Source: JALGWN01 sp964598025 (GTDB lineage: Bacteria > Arandabacterota > Arandabacteria > Arandabacterales > Arandabacteraceae). From it: a DNA stretch of 8,122 nucleotides. Position 1 is the stretch's first letter. Every line of letters starts with the position of its first letter. The stretch is from NCBI GenBank assembly GCA_964598025.1, contig CAZRAU010000127.1:1-8122 (forward strand), in the 5' to 3' direction. Of this stretch, positions 6,001 through 8,122 are shown piece by piece. The position numbers and the translations under genes were made by a program. The notes beneath the pieces are model-generated. The model did not search any database and was not told where the DNA came from. It saw only the letters and a program-made list of their open reading frames with translations.

Positions 6001-8122
6001 CCTGGCAGGCCGAGGGTCGGGGATAGCGTGCATGTTGCCGTTGCGGTCGCAAACGCGGGCCATTGGGCGGCCGGTGGGTTCAGTGTGAATCTCTATTGTG
6101 ATGAGGTTAGCGAGAGCACCATGGTCGCATCTGCCGAGATATCGGGTCTGGAAGCAAAGGGAGACACTACGATTTACTTCGCGTGGCAGGTACCCGCAGG
6201 CAAGGCCAGCAGGCTTGCAGTGGTGACACTGGACTCTCGCGATGATGTCGTCGAGCTATCCGAGCTCAACAACCAGGCCGGGAAGCGGTTCTATCTTGCC
6301 GTTCCGGATCTGGAGATAGTCATACGGGGGGTGGAGCCTTTCCCGGTGGCAATAGGTGAAACGCTGGCGGTCCATGCCACCCTGAGAAACCTGGGTGAGG
6401 ACGCGGCCGAACATTTCCAGCTGGCCTTCTATGACAGTATCGTGTCCGAGTCGAGGTGTTTCGCCGCCTTCTACGTGGACACGCTAGGGCCCGGCGACAG
6501 CCTCCGTGTCGTGCCTCGGTATCGGATTGACGGTTTCAAAGGCGACTATCTGAGTATCTGGGGGGTCGTGGATCAGGATGGAGTCGTGCTTGAATACCAT
6601 CACAGCAACAACACAGCCCGGTATGACGTGAATTCCGGCATTGACGGGAAGCTGCTCGTGGCTGTGGACTATGCCCCCGTTGCCAGGATGATGTCTTCCA
6701 GGAGCCATGTGGCTGTCGAGTCGCCGCAGGGCAGGACCATCTTCGTCATGCAGGCGACCGAACCCCACCGAGTAGTATTCCAAACCCTGGGCACGGATAT
6801 GGACCTTTCCAGGAACGCCGTGGTTTTCAGTACGGGCGGCGATATCATCGGGTACGACATCGGTGACAGTGTGATGTTTGTCGTGAGCACCTCCCCGGCC
6901 GACGACATCCAGCCGGTCATCTGGGGGGATAACATCGCCTGGATTTCCGAGACCTCCGGCGGAAGACGGCTCATGCTCAGGCGGTCCACGGCGGATGCCG
7001 AGACTGTGCGGACGTTTTCGGATTTCGGCATAGCCGAGCCCGATCTCTCCTATGATCTCCTGGTCTGGCAGGAGAGTGGAACCCGGGGATGGGACATCAT
7101 GGCATATGATTTCAAGGAGGATTCACTCATCACAGTCTGTGACGACGATGGGGACCAGATGCACCCGGCCGTCTGGGGGAAGGTCGTCGTTTGGGAGGAC
7201 CAGTCCTCCGGCGAAGGCGACATAGCCGGGGTCGATCTGGAAACGGGAACACCTTTCGATGTCGTGCGGCAGCCTGCCCCTCAACAACATCCGGTTGTCG
7301 AGGGGGACTTCGTCGTCTGGCAGGACATGAGGAACGGCAGCTGGGATATCTATGCCTACAGCATCACGGATGGGGTCGAGTTTCCGATATCAAGACAAAG
7401 CGACGATCAGATCATGCCCTGCGTGAGCGACAGCACCGTCTTTTGGGTCGATCACAGGATGCCGACCGACGCCGTCTTGGGTCTGAGATTCGGTGGCAGC
7501 CGCAAGGTCGTAGATGTCAAGAGATTCGATGCTCTGTCGCAGGACGGGCGGATATCCTTGCTTCTGGACGTGGACGAGCATAGCGATGCCATAACCTACA
7601 GGTTCTATCGCTATCCCGACAGCCGGCCGATGTCCGATGACCGGTTTCAACATGTCCGGAAGGAGTTCAGTCTTTGCGGGGATTCGGTCCATGTGTATGC
7701 GGACACTCTGGTCGCGGCAAGGCGGCCGTTCTTCTATACGTTGGGCGTGATTGACGGTTATGGCGAGGAGACCTTCTTTGGGCCGGTAAGCGGGTGGGCG
7801 TACGCCCCCGCTCCCGAGCAACTGCTTCTGGGACACCCGTTTCCCAATCCCTGCCGGGGAGACGTGGCCTTCAACTTCGGTCTTCCCCGGGAGAGTAGGC
7901 TGGAAGGCGACACATCATGGCCGGACCCGTATGAGCACCCCAGGGCGGTAAGCATGTGTGTGTACGGGGTGACCGGGAGACTCGTGCGCACCATGGAGGC
8001 GGGCGCCATGACTCCGGGATACTATCACTTCGAGTGGGACGGCAAGGATGACGGGGACCACAAGGTGGGCCCGGGTGTCTATTTCATTAAGGCACAGACC
8101 GGAGGCTACCGTCTCACCAGAA
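3025..8122 (+). CDS. Secreted modular M6-family zinc metalloprotease, double beta-propeller, C-terminal sorting-like domain (3' end outside window)
   Basis: The frame stays open from ATG 3025 to the window edge: 1,699 codons plus one base. Domains in order: signal peptide 1-22; short propeptide about 23-64; M6 catalytic domain 65-445; Ig-like domain 450-568; eight FG-GAP/VCBS units 569-946; linker 947-980; CARDB domains 981-1092 and 1093-1202; second propeller about 1206-1492; Fn3-like 1493-1592; C-terminal sorting-like domain from 1593. The catalytic HExxHxxGxxD motif is complete (His240, Glu241, His244, Asp250), with a downstream Met in 'SLMAYG' (Met267) and the M6 motifs 'FIVENRR' (331-337) and 'GLLVYHVDE' (351-359). 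It should be an active peptidase secreted across the envelope and probably held at the surface. Its substrate is unknown; M6 relatives include immune inhibitor A. The 'GVYF' strand at 1684-1687 normally lies 15-25 residues from the end of such tails, so only a few codons are missing. It follows the glycosyltransferase gene by 3 nt. Protease identity is well supported; its role is not. Confidence 0.93.
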   Translation, partial: MGARTVLLPALLVSLLCCPVLAMPLRPDLVVRLEDEGRLDEARETLLLSDADLEARRALAGRDSIEILVILVDFDDVPADTILHSKAGYRHLLFSGENQYSLRNYYDWNSYGKLVVSGEVHGWFRAPEPLSYYANERRGMGHYPQNAQRMVEDAVAAADGEVDFSRYDNDGPDGVPSSGDDDGFVDFLFVIHSGQGYEWTMNPNHIHSHVADIRAKEVDGVFVKPYATEPEDGRVGTYAHELGHLLGLPDLYDVTLNTFGLGMWSLMAYGSWGGGDGSRPVGLDAWSRYKLGFLEPAVLDTNLAGYNLPCIEDGPHALLLWSKGSTGPQYFIVENRRAKAWDEFLSWFGEGLLVYHVDERLRDNSSEGDHLVSLEQADGRFDLEQRRLWGFGSDGGDPFPGSEANREFTWWTLPDNYANEGVPTEVSLRNISDPGDTMSVDIEVRSPIIVFDSYAIDDRGGDGDGTPDPGEEMKVKIRLRNYGSRAENVTVRISTDDPNVYPQEATVGAALIPDSSLSDPLIFDAALGLDIPEPYEVVYTLEIEAVHDCGVYASEDRFVISVPLRAASGWPRSAGDMLSGPVAVADMDHDGFGEVLVGCANKRVYAWNHDGSPVPGWPVYAGGVVTSKPAVCDIDVDGRLDIIVGSQDGRVYVFCNDGERLDGWPQSTGGVILSSPLLSDIDDDGMVEVVCASTDGWVYAWNENGKRVKGWPVQLGGSEIWMSPAAADIDGDHVAEIVVGGYGGDLYVLNGEGKVLEGWPVSVGRGCGRGAPSLADFDGDGLLDIAVSGLFANSVYLVGTDGHIKDGWPVWSNNCEGLSSPVPADVDNDGLPEVAVATSCGTIVAWNADGTTCGAVSGQAANAVYHCEPLFVDLDGNNTIEGIIGTSGKDTSEVDAFGSEGRVLGFPIRVPGRVWSTPAVADVEGDGTVELVVATTSGEVQMWRFVGAQAAGRVEYSQSRGDIWNTGLYGFSPNANVPLADLALSAGDITVDPGRPRVGDSVHVAVAVANAGHWAAGGFSVNLYCDEVSESTMVASAEISGLEAKGDTTIYFAWQVPAGKASRLAVVTLDSRDDVVELSELNNQAGKRFYLAVPDLEIVIRGVEPFPVAIGETLAVHATLRNLGEDAAEHFQLAFYDSIVSESRCFAAFYVDTLGPGDSLRVVPRYRIDGFKGDYLSIWGVVDQDGVVLEYHHSNNTARYDVNSGIDGKLLVAVDYAPVARMMSSRSHVAVESPQGRTIFVMQATEPHRVVFQTLGTDMDLSRNAVVFSTGGDIIGYDIGDSVMFVVSTSPADDIQPVIWGDNIAWISETSGGRRLMLRRSTADAETVRTFSDFGIAEPDLSYDLLVWQESGTRGWDIMAYDFKEDSLITVCDDDGDQMHPAVWGKVVVWEDQSSGEGDIAGVDLETGTPFDVVRQPAPQQHPVVEGDFVVWQDMRNGSWDIYAYSITDGVEFPISRQSDDQIMPCVSDSTVFWVDHRMPTDAVLGLRFGGSRKVVDVKRFDALSQDGRISLLLDVDEHSDAITYRFYRYPDSRPMSDDRFQHVRKEFSLCGDSVHVYADTLVAARRPFFYTLGVIDGYGEETFFGPVSGWAYAPAPEQLLLGHPFPNPCRGDVAFNFGLPRESRLEGDTSWPDPYEHPRAVSMCVYGVTGRLVRTMEAGAMTPGYYHFEWDGKDDGDHKVGPGVYFIKAQTGGYRLTR
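3217..4359 (+). other. M6 metalloprotease catalytic domain
   Basis: Residues 65-445 begin with 'IEILVILVDFDD' and carry the aspartate-rich loop 'DNDGPDG' (168-174), then 'DGFVDFLFVIHSGQG' (182-196), which in M6 enzymes precedes the zinc site. The zinc ligands are His240, His244 and Asp250 with the general base Glu241. The Asp third ligand, rather than His, is typical of M6. 'GMWSLMAYGSWGG' (262-274) follows as the Met-turn region. No key residue is missing. Confidence 0.93.
4372..4728 (+). other. Ig-like domain of the 'DGxxDPGE' type
   Basis: Residues 450-568 open with 'DDRGGDGDGTPDPGE' (457-471), then 'VKIRLRNYGSRAENVTVRI'. This is a recurring pattern in extracellular Ig-like or NEW3/CARDB-like domains that follow proteases in FCB-type secreted proteins. 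The Asp-rich start is likely a calcium site. It probably serves as a rigid spacer between the protease and the first propeller. Confidence 0.65.
4729..5862 (+). repeat. Eight-unit FG-GAP/VCBS-type beta-propeller
   Basis: Eight units cover residues 569-946. Each has a small-residue strand (such as 'PAVCDI' or 'PSLADF'), a calcium loop of the DxDxDG type, a 'E/D-[IV]-[IV]-V' strand, 'VYAWN' or similar, and most end in GWP. First Asp of the loops: 586, 633, 680, 728, 776, 825, 873 and 922. Loops read DMDHDG, DIDVDG, DIDDDG, DIDGDH, DFDGDG, DVDNDG, DLDGNN and DVEGDG. The GWP Trp residues are 570, 617, 664, 711, 759 and 808; the last two units lose GWP (GFP in one). Such domains fold as calcium-stabilised propellers (integrin-alpha or lectin-like) that bind glycans or proteins. 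Confidence 0.9.
5965..6630 (+). repeat. Tandem CARDB domains
   Basis: Two related Ig-like domains at residues 981-1092 and 1093-1202 each start with 'DL' and a beta strand. They contain a glycine turn before paired strands ('GDSVHVAVAVANAG' 1003-1016; 'GETLAVHATLRNLGEDAA') and end in an Asn pair ('ELSELNNQAG'; 'YHHSNNTARYDV'). This is the CARDB (cell adhesion related domain in bacteria) pattern, normally a spacer or adhesion module in secreted proteins. Confidence 0.8.
6640..7500 (+). repeat. Second beta-propeller with 42-residue units
   Basis: Residues 1206-1492 hold seven segments. The best-conserved five share 'P-x-[VL]-x-[GD]-x-[VI]-V-W-x-[DE]' strands. Their strand Trp residues are 1306, 1348, 1390, 1432 and 1474, each 42 residues apart. 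Two more diverged segments precede them (strands near 1231 and 1268). Units end with 'WDIMAYDF' or 'WDIYAYSI'. This resembles surface TolB-like propeller repeats with the VWxD...DIYxYD pattern. The blade count of 6 or 7 depends on ring closure, which I cannot decide. Confidence 0.75.
7501..7800 (+). other. Fn3-like domain
   Basis: Residues 1493-1592 include 'GRISLLLDVDE' and 'ITYRFYRYPDS', then 'FFYTLGVIDGYGEETFFGPVS', which fits the final strands of fibronectin type III modules placed just before C-terminal sorting-like domains. The N-terminal part is diverged, so the assignment is moderate. Confidence 0.5.
7801..8122 (+). other. C-terminal FlgD-Ig/type A sorting-like domain (last residues outside window)
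   Basis: From residue 1593, 'LLLGHPFPNPCRGDVAFNFGLP' (split: 'HPFPNP' is 1604-1609) matches the start of the C-terminal domains used for outer-membrane secretion and anchoring in FCB bacteria. 'VYGVTGRLVRTM' (1646-1657), 'FEWDGKDDGDHKVGPGVYF' (1669-1687) and 'GGYRLTR' (1693-1699) give the rest. A loop of about 17 residues (1626-1642) is inserted between the first two strands. Type IX secretion is the known route for similar tails in Bacteroidota. For other phyla that route is inference. Confidence 0.8.

Overview
The window comes from a bacterial chromosome of fairly high G+C, roughly 58-60 % by eye. It holds three genes on the + strand that fill almost all of it. The third gene is a very large secreted protein that runs off the right edge only a few residues short of its expected end. 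Its C-terminal module (a 'PFPNP' start and a 'GVYF' strand) resembles the FlgD-Ig/type A sorting-like tail found in the FCB group and allied candidate phyla such as Eisenbacteria, Latescibacterota, Krumholzibacteriota and Zixibacteria. The pairing of a GT39-like membrane protein with a TPR tail is also common there. I infer an uncultured FCB-type Gram-negative lineage, but the phylum cannot be fixed from this sequence.

Layout: (1) 40-918, an exported right-handed parallel beta-helix protein with a strict 21-residue coil. (2) 976-3021, a polytopic GT-C (GT39/PMT/ArnT-like) membrane protein with a C-terminal array of six TPRs, starting at TTG. (3) 3025-8122 (open at the right edge), a modular M6-family (immune inhibitor A-like) zinc metalloprotease of more than 1,699 residues. 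Its order is: signal peptide, short propeptide, M6 catalytic domain with an intact HELGHLLGLPD site, an Ig-like domain, an eight-unit FG-GAP/VCBS-type propeller (period 47-49 residues), two CARDB domains, a second WD40/TolB-like propeller (period exactly 42 residues over five units), an Fn3-like domain, and the C-terminal sorting-like domain.

The gaps are 57 nt and 3 nt, all on one strand, so a single transcription unit is likely. Genes 2 and 3 are probably translationally coupled. Genes 1 and 3 encode exported proteins and gene 2 is an inner-membrane protein whose TPR tail is predicted to face the periplasm. A reasonable but unproven picture is a cell-envelope module in which the membrane glycosyltransferase acts on lipid-linked sugar or on exported proteins, beside two large-surface extracellular proteins. 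I see no RNA genes, insertion sequences, CRISPR arrays, convincing terminators or phage functions. No stretch longer than about 60 bases lies outside a gene. I found no clearly new enzyme system. The most notable object is the double-propeller M6 protease.
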